DNA of 64,000 bases from Simmondsia chinensis (GCA_018398585.1 JAGTTD010000015.1:2857001-2921000), one strand, 5' to 3'. Shown: positions 1-12,834, numbered from the stretch's first letter. The notes: generated by a model from the letters alone, not told the origin. Numbers and translations: made by a program.

Positions 1-22
1 GAATGTTGTTTCTGTTTACTTT

Positions 23-2699
23 GTGGATTCTTCTTCAACTGTGTGGCATGCTAGGTTAGCACACTTAAACTTTAGGTCGTTGGAATATATGCACAAGCAT
101 GGTTATATTTCAGTTAAAGATAACATTAAAAAGGATAAGTGTGAAATCTGCATCCAAGCAAAGTTTACTAAAAGACCTTTTCCTAGAGTAGAAAGAAATA
201 CACAAATTCTGGACTTAGTGCATTCAGATATATGTGAATTGAATGGAGTGCTTACTAGAGGTGGAAAACGTTACTTTATAACGTTTATAGATGATTGTTC
301 AAGATATACTTATGTATATCTTATGAGAAATAAAGATGAGGCATTCAGTATGTTTAAACGTTATAAAGCAGAAGTAGAGAATAAAAAAGCAAGAAAGATT
401 AAAATTCTACGCAGTGATAGAGGGGGAGAGTATTTTCCCATTGACTTTGATGCATTTTGTGAAGAACATGGTATAATACATCAAAACTCCGCTCCTTATA
501 CTCCTCAACAAAATGGTTTGGTTGAAAGGAAAAACCGTACTTTTGAGGAAATGATTAACTCTATGATCCTTAATGCCAGAATGCCATTAAATTTGTGGGG
601 AGAAGCTCTACTTGCTGCTTGTCATATTCATAATCGAATTCCATCTAGGAAAAGGAAAACATCTCCATATGAAATATGGAAAGGAAGAAAACCTAAGTTG
701 GATTATCTTAGGGTGTGGGGGTGTTTAGCCTTTTATCGAGTACCCGATCCTAAGAGGACGAAATTGGGTCCTAGGGCTATAAAAAGTGTGTTTGTGGGTT
801 ATGCTCAAAATTCTAAAGCATATAGGCTTCTTAACCTTGACTCAAATATTATTGTTGAGACTAGGGATGTTGAATTTATTGAAAATAAATTTTATCATGA
901 TAAGAGCGTTGAGCATACTCCAAATACTGAGAGTTTACAATCACCTCTACTACAAGAAGATATTCCCGAAAGTTCTAATGCGAATGCAAATAAAAGAAGT
1001 GTAGAGAATGTTCCATTAGAACCTAGAAGAAGTCAAAGAGCAAGGAAAGAGAAAAATTTAGGATCTGACTTTATTTCTTTCCAAGCTATATTATTCTTAG
1101 TTGAAGGAGACAGAAACTCTGTACCAAACAAAATACCTATTGTATTATATATAGAGGAGGATCCAAAGTCATACAGTGAGGCTATGGCTTCTAGAGATGC
1201 AGCCTTTTGGAAAGAGGCTATAAATGATGAAATGGACTCAATCCAACAATACTTGAGTCCTAGTGGATTTACCTCCAGGATCAAAGCCGATAGGATGTAA
1301 ATGGGTATTTAGGAAAAAATATAACACGGATGGTTCCTTACAAACCTTTAAAGCTAGATTAGTAGCAAAAGGATTTTCGCAAAAGGAAGGTATTGATTAT
1401 TTTGAGACATATGCTCCCGTTGCAAGAATAACATCCATTAGAGTGTTAATGGCTCTGGCTTCAATTTACAATTTATATATACACCAAATGGATGTTAAAA
1501 CTGCCTTCCTAAATGGTGATCTTTATGAAGAGGTTTATATGAAGCAACCAGAAGGCTTTGTGCTTCGTGGTAATGAGAAAAAAGTGTGTAAATTAGTAAG
1601 GTCGTTATATGGTTTGAAACAAGCGCCAAAACAGTGGCATGAGAAGTTTGACGCCACAATACTTTCTAATGGTTTTTCCCATAACAATGCTGATAAATGC
1701 ATTTAATGTAAGTTTACTGAAGATTATGGGATTATCATATGTCTCTATGTGGATGACCTACTAATATTTGGCACTAACATGAAAGGTATTGAGGAAACAA
1801 AGAAGTATCTATCTTCACAATTCAAGATGAAAGATATGAATGAAGTAGATACTATTTTGGGTATAAAGGTGAGACGATATAGTGGGGGCTATGCTCTTAA
1901 TCAATCTCATTATATTGCTAAAATTTTAGAGAAGTTTAAGCATCTTGGAATTAAAGAAGCTAACACCCCTTATGACTCTAGTGTCAAATTTGTTGAAAAT
2001 TATGGTAGAGCAGTTGCACAACTTGAATATGCTAGTGCTATTGGAAGTCTCATGTATGCAATGCACGGCACAAGACCAGATATTGCATTTGCTGTGTGCA
2101 AATTGTCAAGGTTCACAAGCAATCCTAGTATTGCTCATTGGAAAGGAATTAATAGAATCCTTGGATACTTGAAGAAAACAAGTGACTTAGGAATATTTTA
2201 TAGAGATTATCCAGCAGTACTAGAAGGTTATACAGATGCAAGCTGGATTACTAGTGCTTGTGATAACGAATCTACTTCGGGTTGGATTTTCACCCTTGGT
2301 GGGGGTGCTGTAAGTTGGGCATCTAAGAAACAAACTTGCATCTCTCATTCAACAATGGAGGCTGAATTTGTAGCCTTAGCAGCCGCAGGCAAGGAAGCAG
2401 AGTGGCTAAGGAATTTGTTATTAGAAATAAAGTTGTGGCCACAACCGATGCCATCAATCTCCTTGCATTGCGATAGTGAAGCTACTATGTCTAGAGCCTA
2501 TAGTAAGGTTTATAATGGCAAGTCTAGACATATCAGCTTGAGACATGAGTATATCAGACAACTCGTTGTAGATAGTATAATTACTATCACTTATGTCAGG
2601 TCAAGCAACAATCTAGTAGATCCATTGACTAAGGGTTTGTCAAGGGATGTAGTCAGAGGTACTACAGCTAGAATGGGCTTGAGACCCTTTTCAAGATAG
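23..2699 (+). pseudogene. copia pol: integrase, reverse transcriptase, RNase H (broken)
   Basis: The first reading frame (23-1300) has the GAG-pre-integrase histidines and CEIC...C cysteines, then an integrase core with DIC, SDRGGEY and the NGLVERKNR glutamate region. The second (1263-1706) starts with DLPPGSKPIGCKWVFRKK and runs through the first half of the reverse transcriptase. The third (from 1749) begins at the catalytic YVDDLL and ends in RNase H ([16 protein letters not shown]). Near 1230-1262 one base is missing, and the next codon of the original frame is TGA where TGG is expected. A TAA at 1704-1706 interrupts the frame just before YVDD. The protein would have copied and integrated element RNA; as it stands it cannot. 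Confidence 0.85.
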
Positions 2700-3223
2700 T
2701 CATCAGTAATGGTAACCCTACCTTGTTCTAGCAGCAACTAGTACTAAGGTTTAAAGGGTAATAACAAGTTACTGTTTGTGACTAAATACACCAAAAAGTA
2801 GGATTTGGTGATAGCCTGCTACTGTATAGAGGATGATTTTCACTCTTAATGGAATTTATGTTGTTTGTGTCCTGAGTAGCAAGGACTTTTAAGGAAATTC
2901 CATCTATATGAATATAGGAGTGGTGCCGCTCCTAACAAGATTTTAAGGGTTGATTCTTGTAAATATTCATGAAACTGGGATGAGCACATGGCCATATTGG
3001 TGCTAAAGCATTTTAAAACTCTCATAGAGAATGGACATGATTTCGTGTGTGATATTTCCGGTTCTGATACAAGGAGTATAGGATTAAGTTGCGACCTCCT
3101 AGTACTTCATTGGAACTTTGAAAGATTTACACTCACTGAAGGTTTAAATCGAGAGATACCTTCTTGTATGCGCAATTATGTCAGTGAAGTTCAACTCTAC
3201 ATCGTTACAAACTAGTGGGGGAT
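2700..3223 (+). other. copia 3' untranslated region
   Basis: This lies between the RNase H stop and the purine tract. A short open frame at 2988-3215 has no recognisable domain and is most likely chance. Confidence 0.5.
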
Positions 3224-3866
3224 TGTTAGTAGTTTGTATTTAGAGTTAAGTAAAATAGGAATGCATCCCACATTGGAAAAGAAGAGGAAAAGACACTACT
3301 TTATAAGTAGGTGTCTCATATGGGCCTATTAGTATGTTGGGCTTGTTGTGGGTTTAGGAGTTCATGTTGCTCTTTATGGGCTAAGGGAATTCTAAAATCA
3401 CACACGCGCGGGCGCGCAGCGCTTTTGGCGGCTTATTAGGCGGCACTTGGCACTTGGCACTTGTGCGCAGTGCGGGTGTAGGGGGCTTAGTACGGGACAT
3501 ACCACACCGGATAATAACCTTTTATTATTATTTTATCTACTTAATTAAATAAAATGATTTTCGGATATTAAAAATGATAAAACTGCTAAATTTGGTTAAT
3601 GGCAGTTTTCGGATTTCTAAGTGAATTTAATTCCCGTTAAATAATGTGCCTCTATATAAGGTTTGATATGCCCATTAAATTTGTCTGAATCATCTTCTTC
3701 TCATTTTTTCTCTTCTTCTTTCTCAAGAGAGTTCAGGGGATTTTCTAGTTGTTGTTCTCCACAAAATTCAAGAACGCTTATTGTATCCTGGGGGTGTATT
3801 TGCTATATCTAAGAACAATCTTTGTGTAGAGAGGGCAAATAATACCTTAAAGACAGTGTTAAAACA
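3224..3866 (+). repeat. 3' LTR of the copia element
   Basis: It starts TGTTAG after the purine tract and appears to end AAAACA at 3866. A TATA-like CTATATAAGG at about 3651 would be the LTR promoter. A GC-rich stretch of CGCG repeats lies near 3404-3425. The end is inferred because no second LTR is in view. Confidence 0.6.
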
Positions 3867-4169
3867 CGCCTTAAGCCTTAGGAATTTTCCCAAGTTACAT
3901 TCTGCCATACCCATATTTTCAACACTAACGAGCTGAGCCTTGAGCCTGCTATGCTTGGGCTCGACTCGGCTCAAATACAATCCTGCTCACTCCTTTTACT
4001 TCTCTTTTTAAGGATACCTAACGGCTCTAAGTAGGCGCGCCAAAGTACATGAACTTGAACAACCAGTTTAGCAACTCCAAGAGCATATCATTCGTCACCA
4101 TCACCATCACTCTCTCTTTCCACAATTCAATTCTTTCTCTCTCTCTCGCTATAGATTCAAAGCAAAACC
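3867..4169 (+). other. Probable old promoter and leader of the DnaJ pseudogene
   Basis: A non-repeat stretch lies between the copia LTR and the remains of the DnaJ first exon. It contains a CT-rich tract (4107-4147) of the kind common in plant 5' leaders. No separate gene is seen. The assignment is by position only. Confidence 0.35.
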
Positions 4170-4196
4170 ATTGCAAACTACTGCAGTGTATTGGAG

Positions 4197-4680
4197 TGTC
4201 ATGCGCCAAGACCGAACAACTCATTTTTTGCTTTTATTATTTTGTATCAAATATATAATGTAAAATGTAATATTAATTAGTAGAAAATAGTTAAATTAAG
4301 GGCATAGGTACCGGTTGCCCATGTGGAAGTAGATTAGGCTAGGATTACTTATCTTACAAGCAAGGATTAAGCATTAATGTAATTGTGGGCTATTGTGGGC
4401 TAGGGGTGTGTAGGTGTGCCGGGTTGTTCCCCCCTCCCCAAGCTCGATATAAAGAATTGTAACCTTGTAATTTTGGGTCATCAATCAAAAGTACAAAATT
4501 TGAATTTCTCATTCCCTCTCTCCCTCTTCCTCAACTGTCACTCTCTCACTCTTTCCTTCAATAAAAATTTCTCCTCTTTTCCTAACTTATTCTCTAATTT
4601 CTCTTCTTAATCTTTATCCTCCTTCTCTCTCTTGGTCTTTCTCCCAAATTAATTCAAGTCACGGACTTAGGATCGTGACA
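4197..4680 (+). repeat. 5' LTR of the gypsy element
   Basis: It starts TGTCATGCGCC and ends GATCGTGACA. A TATA-like GATATAAAG near 4446 and a CT-rich 3' half are visible. It is 484 bp against 461 bp for the 3' copy; the difference is a CT-rich segment near 4520-4545. Confidence 0.93.
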
Positions 4681-4733
4681 AAGTGGTATTAGAGCCATCT
4701 TATGATCCGTTAAAGCTGGCCATCACAAGAAGT

Positions 4734-7700
4734 ATGTCTTCAACCAGACATACCGAGACCAACGAGTGGGTTGATGCCGTGGAAGGAAGGTTGGACCGCT
4801 TGGAAGATCTCGTTGAGCAACAAAACCAAAATAGCACCGAGATGAAAGCCACCATGGAGAATATGGGGGCGAACATCAAGGCCCTAGCTGAAGCCGTTGG
4901 TCGGTTGGTAAAGGCCCAAAAAAAGAGACCCGAAGTCGAGCCCATGGCACCAACCGTGGGTGCCTATGAAGCCACCGCCCAAGGAGGGTCCGAGAATTAT
5001 CCTCGGATAGGGGATGGGATACTTCCTCCACCCACACGCTCTTTGGAACTCAGAACCAACCGTGGCCCACCTCGGGTCATGGAAGAAGGAGACTATAGCC
5101 GAAGCAACGAAAGCAACTGCAAATGGTCCAACCACAAGCCCAGGCTTGAAATTCCAAAATTTGAAGGTACGAACCCGAGAGCATGGATTCCAAAATGTCT
5201 TAAATATTTTCACTGGTATCAAATTCCCGAGAATGAATGGGTAGAATACGCCTCAAGCCATCTTCACAAGCATGGGGACATATGGTACCATGCGCTTGAG
5301 CTTAGGCACCCTCAAATGACATGACCATTTTTTATGAACGAGCTTTGCAAACGTTTCGGGGATCGTTCACTTCAAGATGTCGTGGAAGAGTTTAGTAAAA
5401 TGGCTCAAAATGGCCGGCAGAAGACTATGTCATGAGATTTGAAGAATAGAAGAGTTGGATGTTGATCCACCATCCGACCCTAAGCGAGGCATACTTTGTC
5501 TCAAGTTTCATTAGTGGGCTCAAGCCCGCCATAAGAGCCTCCGTCAAAGGTAGCCGCCCCACTGATCTTAGTATGGCCTTTGAACAAGCCAAACTCCAAG
5601 AAGTAGTCATAGCCGAAATCAAAAACTCCACCAAGCCAATCGCCCGGCCCACCTTCAGTGTCAAGCCCGTCTAGAGCAACCGGACAGCACCTTCAGTCGC
5701 CCCCCAGGGCCCAGCTCAGTCCCAGGGTTCCGTGTCAATGCCTAGCGGAGCTCAGTCCGGTGCCGGTTCCTATACCGGGTCCAGCGCACCCAAGCGAGAG
5801 CCCGGCCAATGCTACAAGTGCCATGAAAAGTACTTTCCGGGGCACGTTTGCAAGAAAACATTGCAAAGCATGGAGGGTGAAGAGGTTGAGAATGAAGAAC
5901 AAGAAGAAGAAGCTGCGGTTGAAGAGGAGGCGGAAGGGGAAGAAAATGGGGCCATGGAAATTTCTCTCAATGCACTCTCGGGCCGAGTTACACACAACAC
6001 TTTGAGGTTGAAAGGGCAAATCAAGAAACGTGAGGTAAACATCTTGATTGAGAGTGGGTCTACCAACAGTTTCCTCGATGCCAGTGTGGTTCAAGAACTA
6101 CAACTCGAAACCGTGCCAACTGTTGTCATGACCGTGACGGTGGCTAACGGGGAGAGCCTTGTTAGTTATCAAAAGTGCCCGGGCATGAGATGGAAGGTCC
6201 AAGGCACGACATTCATTGATGACTTGAGGGTACTTGAACTCCGAGGCAGTGACATGGTCCTTGGGGTAGATTGGCTCCAACGCTATGGGCCCGTGACATT
6301 CGACTTCTCCAACCTTAAATTCGCATGCTACAAGGATGGCAAAGCAGTTCGGCTACAAGGCACATCCGAGAGAGCTTCATTGCAATCTATTTTGGGCAAA
6401 GGTCTAACCAAATTCTTCAAGAAGGCCGGTCACATTATGGGCCATCTCTTTATGGCCCACCGTGGAGGTTCTGGACACCCATGTCCATCCGGAAATAGAG
6501 CACATCCTATGCCGATATCAAGATGTCTTTGACACGCCAAGGTCCCTTCCTCCGCCTCGGTCCCATGACTACCACATACCGACCCTGCCCGATGCCAGGC
6601 CCGTGAACATCCGACCCTACCGGTACCGCACGGACAAAAGAATGAGATCGAGCAACAAGTCAAAGAGATGCTTGAGGCTTCCATAATCCAACCGAGCCGC
6701 AGCCGGTTTGCATCACCGGTGTTCTTGGTCAGTAAAAAGGATGGGTTGTATCGATTTTGTGTGGATTACCGACAATTGAACAAAATCACTGTGAAAGACA
6801 AGTTTCCGATACCAGTAATCGATGATTTGCTTGATGAGCTCAAGGGCGCCACAATTTTTTCCAAGATTGATCTCCGGGCCGGTTATCACCAAATCAGAGT
6901 CAGTGAGGAAGACCAGCTCAAGACCCCCTTCAGAACTCATCAAGGACACTATGAGTTCCGTGTTATGCCGCTCGGACTCACCAATGCACGCGCCTCCTTC
7001 CAAGCCCTCATGAATGAAGTCTTTAGACCATACCTCCGCAAGTTCGTGCTCGTGTTCTTTGATGATATTTTGGTCTACAGCCTGGGCTTTCCAGCGCATC
7101 TTGTGCACTTGACCAAGGTGCTTGAGACCTCGCGCACGCACCACCTCTATGCCAAATGAAGTAAGTGCACTTTCGGCCAAGACCGGGTTGAGTATTTAGG
7201 ACATGTGATCTCAAAAGAAGGGGTTCCAACTGATGAAGGCAAGACCGAAGCTATGAAGAAGTGGCCAAGGCCAACGAGTGTTAAAAGCCTTCATGGGTTC
7301 TTGGGACTCATCGGGTACTACCGAAAGTTCATCTGAGGATACGGGACTATCAGCAAGCCGTTGACCAACCTCCTTAAAAAGGAGGGATTCCGTTGGAACG
7401 AGGAAGCCGAGCAAGCATTTGAGGCCTTGAAAAAGGCCATGACAACCGCCCCGGTCCTTGCACTTCCGGATTTCTCCAAGCCTTTTGTACTAGAAACCGA
7501 TGCTTGTGGAATAGGGATCGGTGCAGTTTTCTCACAAGAAGGCAGGCCCCTTGCCAACCTTAGCAAGGCCCTTAGTCCACGCCACCTTGGGCTTTCGTTC
7601 TACGAGAAGGAGCTTCTAGCGGCGCTCATGGCCATTGAGAAGTGGAGACATTATTTGATGGACCATCAATTCATAATCAAGACGGACCATGCAAGCCTCC

Positions 7701-9310
7701 ACCACCTCCTTGAGCAAAGAGTTACTACGCAGTTGCAAATCAAGGGCATGTCAAAGTTGATGAGCCTCCGTTATAGCATCTAATACAGCAAGGGAGTTGA
7801 GAACAAGGCCGCCGACGCACTTTGTAGGCGGGATGAAGAAGAGCCCAATGCCGCTTATGCGGCCTTGACTACCTCGGTTCCCCTTTGGATGCACGAGGTC
7901 GCCCAAAGCTATGACAACGAGGTCCACACCGCCAAGTTGATTGAACAACTCATCCTCGACCCAACAAGCAACAAGCCTTACTCATTCGAGGGAGGCCTCC
8001 TCAAGTACAAAGGGAGGCTTTATGTCGGGGAAGAAGGAGGAATGAGAGAAAAGATACTTCAAGCACTCCATGACTCTCCTATGGGGGGTCACTCTGGCAC
8101 TCTTGGCACTTAGATGAGGGTCAAACGCATGTTCTATTGGCCCAACCTCAAGAAAAGCATTCGTGAGTGGGTAGAAAGGTGTGACACTTGCCAACGCACC
8201 AAGCATGAGAACGTGGCCTATCCAGAACTCCTACAACCTCTACCCGTGCCCAATCAAGCATGGGAAAGTATTAGTATGGACTTCATAGAAGGCCTTCCCA
8301 AATCAGGAGGGAAAGACATCATTTTGGTGGTTGTTGACAGGCTCACCAAGTACGCACATTTCATGGCCTTGACCCATCCATATACCGCAACCAAGGTGGC
8401 CCAACTGTTCTTGGACCATGTCTACCGACTTCACGGGCTGCCTAGGGACATCATTTCAGACCGGGATGCGTCCTTCCAGAGTCTTTTTTGGAGGGAACTC
8501 ATGGGCCTAACCAGAATTGAGTTGAAGATGAGTAGTGCTTACCACCTGCAATCAGACGGACAGACCGAGCGGGTTAATCAATGCCTTGAGAGCTACCTCC
8601 GAGCCATGGCTCTCCACAAACAGAAGCAGTGGTCCCAATGGCTTCCCTTGGCTGAATTTTGGTACAACACTCACTATCACTCTTCATTACAGGGGACGCC
8701 TTTCTTTGCCCTCTATGGTTATCAACCGAAGTTCCTTGCCCTGGACATTCCTTGCATTTCCACATCCGGGGACGTGGAAGACTTCATCAGTGAGAGGCAG
8801 AACTTAATCAATTTGCTGAAGGAAAACTTGAAGGAGGCGCAGCAACGCTATAAACAACAAGCGGATCAACGAAGAACCGAGAGGTCCTTTGAAGTTGGAG
8901 ATTGGGTTTATCTCAAACTACAATCTTACAGGCAAACCTCCGTAGCTCTTCGGAGAAACTTAAAGCTAGCAGCCTGCTATTATGGGCCCTACCGAATCTC
9001 AGCCCGAATAGGAGAGGTGGCATACAAGCTCGAGCTTCCCGAAGGTTCCAAGATTCATCCAGTGTTCCATGTCTCCAGGCTGAAGAAAAAGGTGGGAGAG
9101 AATGTGCGCATCACTTCTGATCTTCCTCAAATTGACAAGAACGATGAAACCGAAGTCACTCCACAAGCCATCCTCAATCAAAAGACCGTAACACGCAACA
9201 AGCGAAGATTCAAGCAAGTACAAGTCCAGTGGAAGCACATGGGAGATGATGCAATCACTTGGGAGGATTGGACATTCATTCGCAAGCGGTTTCCGAACTT
9301 TAATCCTTGA
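4734..9310 (+). pseudogene. gypsy gag-pol polyprotein with chromodomain-like C-terminus (broken)
   Basis: Gag starts at MSSTRHTE (4734), followed by a zinc knuckle CYKCHEKYFPGHVCKK (about 5811-5859). The protease has LIESGSTNSF where DSGST is normal. The reverse transcriptase has FFDDILVYS near 7050. RNase H, the HSGTLGT / CDTCQRTKH zinc finger, integrase (SMDFIEGLP, SDRDASF, SDGQTERVN) and a final chromodomain-like VQWKHMGDDAITWEDW follow. In-frame stops include 5322-5324, 7157, 7334, 7781 and 8111, plus gag frameshifts near 5410-5460, about 5655 and about 6430. Every stop I could interpret is a C-to-T or G-to-A change. Confidence 0.9.
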
Positions 9311-9339
9311 GGACAAGGATTGTTTGAAGGGAAGGGGAT

Positions 9340-9800
9340 TGTCAGGCGCCAAGAACGAACAACTCATTTTTTGATTTTATTATTTTGTATCAAATATGTA
9401 ATGTAAAATGTAATATTAATTTGTAGAAAATAGTTTAAATTAAGGGCATAGGTACCGGTTGCCCATGTGGAAGTAGATTAGGCTAGAATTACTTATCTTA
9501 CAAGCAAGGATTAAGTATTAATGTAATTGTGGGCTATTGTGGGCTAGGGATGTGTAGGTGTGACGGGTTATTCCCCCCCTCCCCAAGCTCTATATAAAGA
9601 ATTGTGACCTTGTAATTTTGGGTCATTAATCAAAAGTACAAAATTTGAATTTCTCATTCTCTCCCTCACTCTTTCCTTCAACAAAAATTTCTCCTCTTTT
9701 CCTAACTTATTCTCTAATTTCTCTTCTTAATCTCTATCCTCCTTCTCTCTCTCGGTCTTTGTCCCAAATTAATTCAAGTCACGGACTCAGGTACGTGACA
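9340..9800 (+). repeat. 3' LTR of the gypsy element
   Basis: It starts TGTCAGGCGCC and ends GTACGTGACA, followed directly by the target duplication TGGAG and the resumed J-domain exon. Confidence 0.93.
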
Positions 9801-10180
9801 TGGAGGTGGACAAGAACGCCAATGATGAAAATTTGAAGAAAGCATATAGAAGATTGGCACTGACATGGCATCCTGATAAGAACCCTAACAATCAGGATCA
9901 AGCCGAAGCTAAATTCAAGCTCATTTGTGAAGCTTACGAGGTTTCATTGCTTGAACTTTCTTTTCTTTCTTGATCTTTCTTTAATTTGAGATTAACATTG
10001 GCTGTGAAGTGTGAACTTCGATCAAGAATTTGCAGTTGCATTTGAATTCAAGATTGGCAAGGATTCTGTGTTTGATTTGTGATTGTGCGTACCGTGCTGT
10101 AATCTACGCCTAACTATTTCATCAATTGCTAAATGTTAGACATGGAGGCTAGGGGCGGACATAACCTCAAGCGACCCGAG

Positions 10181-10252
10181 TGTCAATGAATCAGCTTTCC
10201 AAAAAGCTAAAGCTGATGAGTGAAGGCTCAAAAATAATTTTATACTCTAACA
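10181..10252 (-). repeat. 72-bp solo LTR of the miniature LTR family
   Basis: The sequence from TGTCAATG to ACTCTAACA is the reverse complement of the 72-bp LTR of the complete element at 27430-27723. It interrupts the hAT-like MITE. A clear 5-bp duplication was not found. Confidence 0.7.
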
Positions 10253-10327
10253 CCAAACAACCGCTTGGGGCCCCTCAAATTTTAGTGGCCCCGAATTTTT
10301 AGGGTTGTGATTTTAATTATTAGTTGT

Positions 10328-11095
10328 TGTTGGGACCAAAAAATCGCATTCGGGAAAAACTGACACGTGGCCTCCCTAAACAGCAACGAAGGGATGACAC
10401 GTGGCCTTTGGGCACCCCGACGACGGAGTGACGTGTGGCCCCCGGACGCCCCAGCATCTTGCCCCGAGATGCCCTCCTCCGGGAGCCGGCTGGGCAACAA
10501 TGACTACACGGCACCACGATTCGGATGGACAATGACTCAATGCTCGGAACCCGAAGAGTCTCGCCGAACAAGTCTCCCAAAGGTCCTGGACGCAGCTCTT
10601 GCCGAACACCTTTTCCGAGAAACACCTTTTCTGAGGGACACCTTTTCCAAAGGACACAGCTCTCGTCTAACACGCCTTCTGAGGCCTCGGACACGGCTCT
10701 TGTCAGGCACGCCTCCCAAGCCTCGAACGCTGCTTCCGTTAGACGCACCCCCGAAGACCCGTCGGACACATCTCCGGAGACTCCAAAGCCTAGCCACCCT
10801 ATAAATAGGGCCCTGGCCCCCATACCAAAGGTATACCCATCAATACATCAACACATCCATACTCACTCAATTTCATACTCATCCCCACTCTTGGGTGTTC
10901 TCACGGCCCTCCTCCCGGGACTTGGCCGAAGGACCCCGGGAGTAGCGGGACCCCCCTTGTTTTTCTTTTCTTTTCTTGTACTTCATCAAAAATCCTTGTA
11001 ATAAAAACGTTTATAATTAATAAAAATTTCAACAAAGATAAAGGGCATGTATTATCGCCCTCCGTAAAAGAACCCCTATAACTATTACCAAAACA
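10328..11095 (+). repeat. 768-bp solo LTR with target duplication
   Basis: It starts TGTTGGGACC and ends CCAAAACA, flanked by perfect GTTGT duplications (10323-10327 and 11096-11100). A TATA box (CCTATAAATAGGG) lies at about 10799. Its GC-rich interior opens long frames on both strands, but none resembles a protein. It is probably a gypsy-type LTR left by recombination. Confidence 0.88.
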
Positions 11096-11213
11096 GTTGT
11101 TAATATTAATAGGCTTTATGATTAAAATTTTTATAATTTGTTATGTATAAAGGGCCTCATTTGAAACTTTTGCTTGGGGCCCCGAAAATGTAAAGATCAG
11201 CGCTGATGGATGC

Positions 11214-11518
11214 ATATGAAGTAGTAGTGTTTATTGGAATATAATGTGATATGGGCCTAAAGAATTAGGGTAGCATAATATGAAATAGATGGGTCTGGCG
11301 GGGGAGGGGAATGAACTCTATAAATAAGAGTTTTACAGTGTAACATAGAGAATTGGAGAACACTTGAAGATTTTGGAAAATAGGGGAAAACAACACTCTC
11401 AAATGCAAGGAAAATTTGAAAAAAAGGTCTTCTGGACGTGTTTTCTTGAAAAACACCCTTGTCTTTACACTGGGCTCACATACAACGTCTGAACAATGTG
11501 CCTAGTTCTTATGGATTT
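11214..11518 (+). other. DnaJ intron 1 remainder, LTR-like fragment
   Basis: It contains a TATA-like CTCTATAAATAAG (11318) and looks like a piece of an LTR, but no boundaries or duplication were found. Confidence 0.3.
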
Positions 11519-11702
11519 TGTTAAGGAGCCCACATGTGCGTCTAGTAGAATATATAGGAGTTCTGAGAGAGAGGAGAGCAATACGTAAGTCTAGTAGGTT
11601 ACTACATCTAATGCCAGTTAGTTCTAGGATGAAACCTCACTTTGGCTGATATATGAACTTCTTATGTTCCAACTCGGTGTGTAGCCCGGTGAAGATTTAA
11701 CA
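11519..11702 (+). repeat. Solo TRIM LTR (family of the element at 58571-59131)
   Basis: It runs from TGTTAAGGAGCCCACATG to GAAGATTTAACA. It shares the internal block 'GGTTACTACATCTAATGCC' with other family members. Flanks are GATTT and AATTT, a possible diverged duplication. Confidence 0.65.
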
Positions 11703-11762
11703 AATTTGGCTCTCCATGTGGAGAAGAATCTCATGTACTCAGACTTACCTTCAAGTACTAAG

Positions 11763-12694
11763 TTTTGGAAAAATGATACAAGCTAATCTTAAATATTGTG
11801 AAAGTTACATCCCATATTATTAATATAACAAAGTGCCTTGTATCCCACATAGACAAATTAAGGGAGTTTGGGTGAGTTTATAAGGGTATGTATAAACCTC
11901 CCATCTAAATTGAGTCTTTGGTGAGAGAATGGACACCACACACGCGCGCGCCGCCCGCCGTGCCGTGCTCGGGCGAGGGGGTGGGTGATATTTTTACGAA
12001 CTGGTACAATTATTTTGCGAAAAAATCGGTCTTTTACTGTTTTGTAGTCAACGTTCATGTTCAAAGTGGTTGCCGAGATCTTTGTTCATACTAACTGCCA
12101 GCACACCCACTTCCCCCCGGTTTTAGGACTTCAGTTGAAGCTCCAGTCCCTTGTTTAAGGGATCGGTTGGTGCATTCTATTACTATAAATAGAACCCTTC
12201 TTCTTCCATTTTAATTTATCAAAAAACGCAGACAAAAACTATAACTATTCTCTCCACCTTTCCCTTCGGTTCTCTCTATTTCTTCAAATATTGGGCAAAG
12301 TTCTGAAGCGTCTCCTACCTGGCTGCTGTCGAGTGCACGGCAGTGATCGAATCGTGTTAATCCTGGAAGACGGCCGCCAAATCAGCTGTTTGCACCAAAG
12401 CAGTGGCGAAATCGTCTTTTAGGGCAGTGGTACTTCCCACGACACGGTGTCTTCAGTATTGTATTCAATTCCTTAACTTTTCGTGTCATTTGATTGCCGT
12501 GTTTACATATTCTCCAAAACTCCTTGCTGTAATTTACTGTGCATTTATACTGCGTATATTACTGCAGAATTACTGCATATTTACTGCGTACATTACTGCA
12601 TATTTTTCCTGCATTTAATTACTGCGTATTTTACAACTGTGTTTTACTGCATTTTGATTATACTGCTGCGGTTACTGTTCACAAAATTTTAACA
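11763..12694 (+). repeat. 932-bp solo LTR inserted in DnaJ exon 2
   Basis: The exon start GTACTAAG (11755-11762) is followed by this block, and CTAAG then T GAT CCT resumes the exon at 12695. CTAAG is therefore a 5-bp duplication. The block starts TTTTGGAAAAATG (perhaps a mutated TGTTGG) and ends TTTTAACA. It holds CGCG-rich sequence like the copia LTR at 3224, a TATA motif (CTATAAATAG, 12184) and an irregular TTACTGC-type repeat (12530-12660). Confidence 0.7.
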
Positions 12695-12834
12695 CTAAGT
12701 GATCCTCGGAAACGAGCAGTAAATGATCAACATCTTGAAGAGCGTCTAAAAGGCCAGGCGCCGCCAGATGCTGGAGGCCCAAGTGGTACCTCATTTTTCA
12801 ACACCATGGAAGGACGACGAGTATGATTTATATT

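Larger units (their letters stand above)
1..3866 (+). mobile_element. Ty1/copia LTR retrotransposon, 5' part outside window
   Basis: The domain order GAG-pre-integrase, integrase, reverse transcriptase, RNase H, purine tract and 3' LTR shows a copia element read left to right. The window starts inside it, so the 5' LTR, gag and protease are not seen. A purine-rich tract (AGTGGGGGAT, about 3214-3223) directly precedes the LTR start TGTTAG at 3224. The coding part carries one frameshift and two stops, so this copy is dead. The right boundary is inferred from a terminal CA and was not confirmed with a target duplication. Confidence 0.85.
4197..9800 (+). mobile_element. Complete Ty3/gypsy chromovirus-type element in DnaJ exon 1
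   Basis: Two LTRs flank gag-pol. The perfect 5-bp target duplication TGGAG (4192-4196 and 9801-9805) and an uninterrupted J-domain reading across the empty site prove the boundaries. The primer-binding site TGGTATTAGAGC (4684-4695, three bases after the LTR) resembles the 3' end of initiator methionine tRNA. A purine tract (GAAGGGAAGGGGAT) precedes the 3' LTR. A hand comparison gives very roughly 4% LTR mismatches plus one 20-odd-base length difference. Confidence 0.95.
10150..11205. mobile_element. hAT-like MITE in DnaJ intron 1, carrying two solo LTRs
   Basis: It begins TAGGGGCGGACATAAC and ends AAAGATCAGCGCTG. It is flanked by near-identical 8-bp duplications ATGGAGGC (10142-10149) and ATGGATGC (11206-11213). 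Without the two LTR insertions it would be about 205 bp, matching the related copy at 61510-61727, which shares the GGGGCCCC-rich interior. Confidence 0.75.

Noticed and set aside
10320..11001. Long GC-rich open frames on both strands (up to 167 aa)
   Set aside because: They lie wholly inside a solo LTR with a perfect target duplication and have no recognisable domain. GC-rich sequence opens chance frames.
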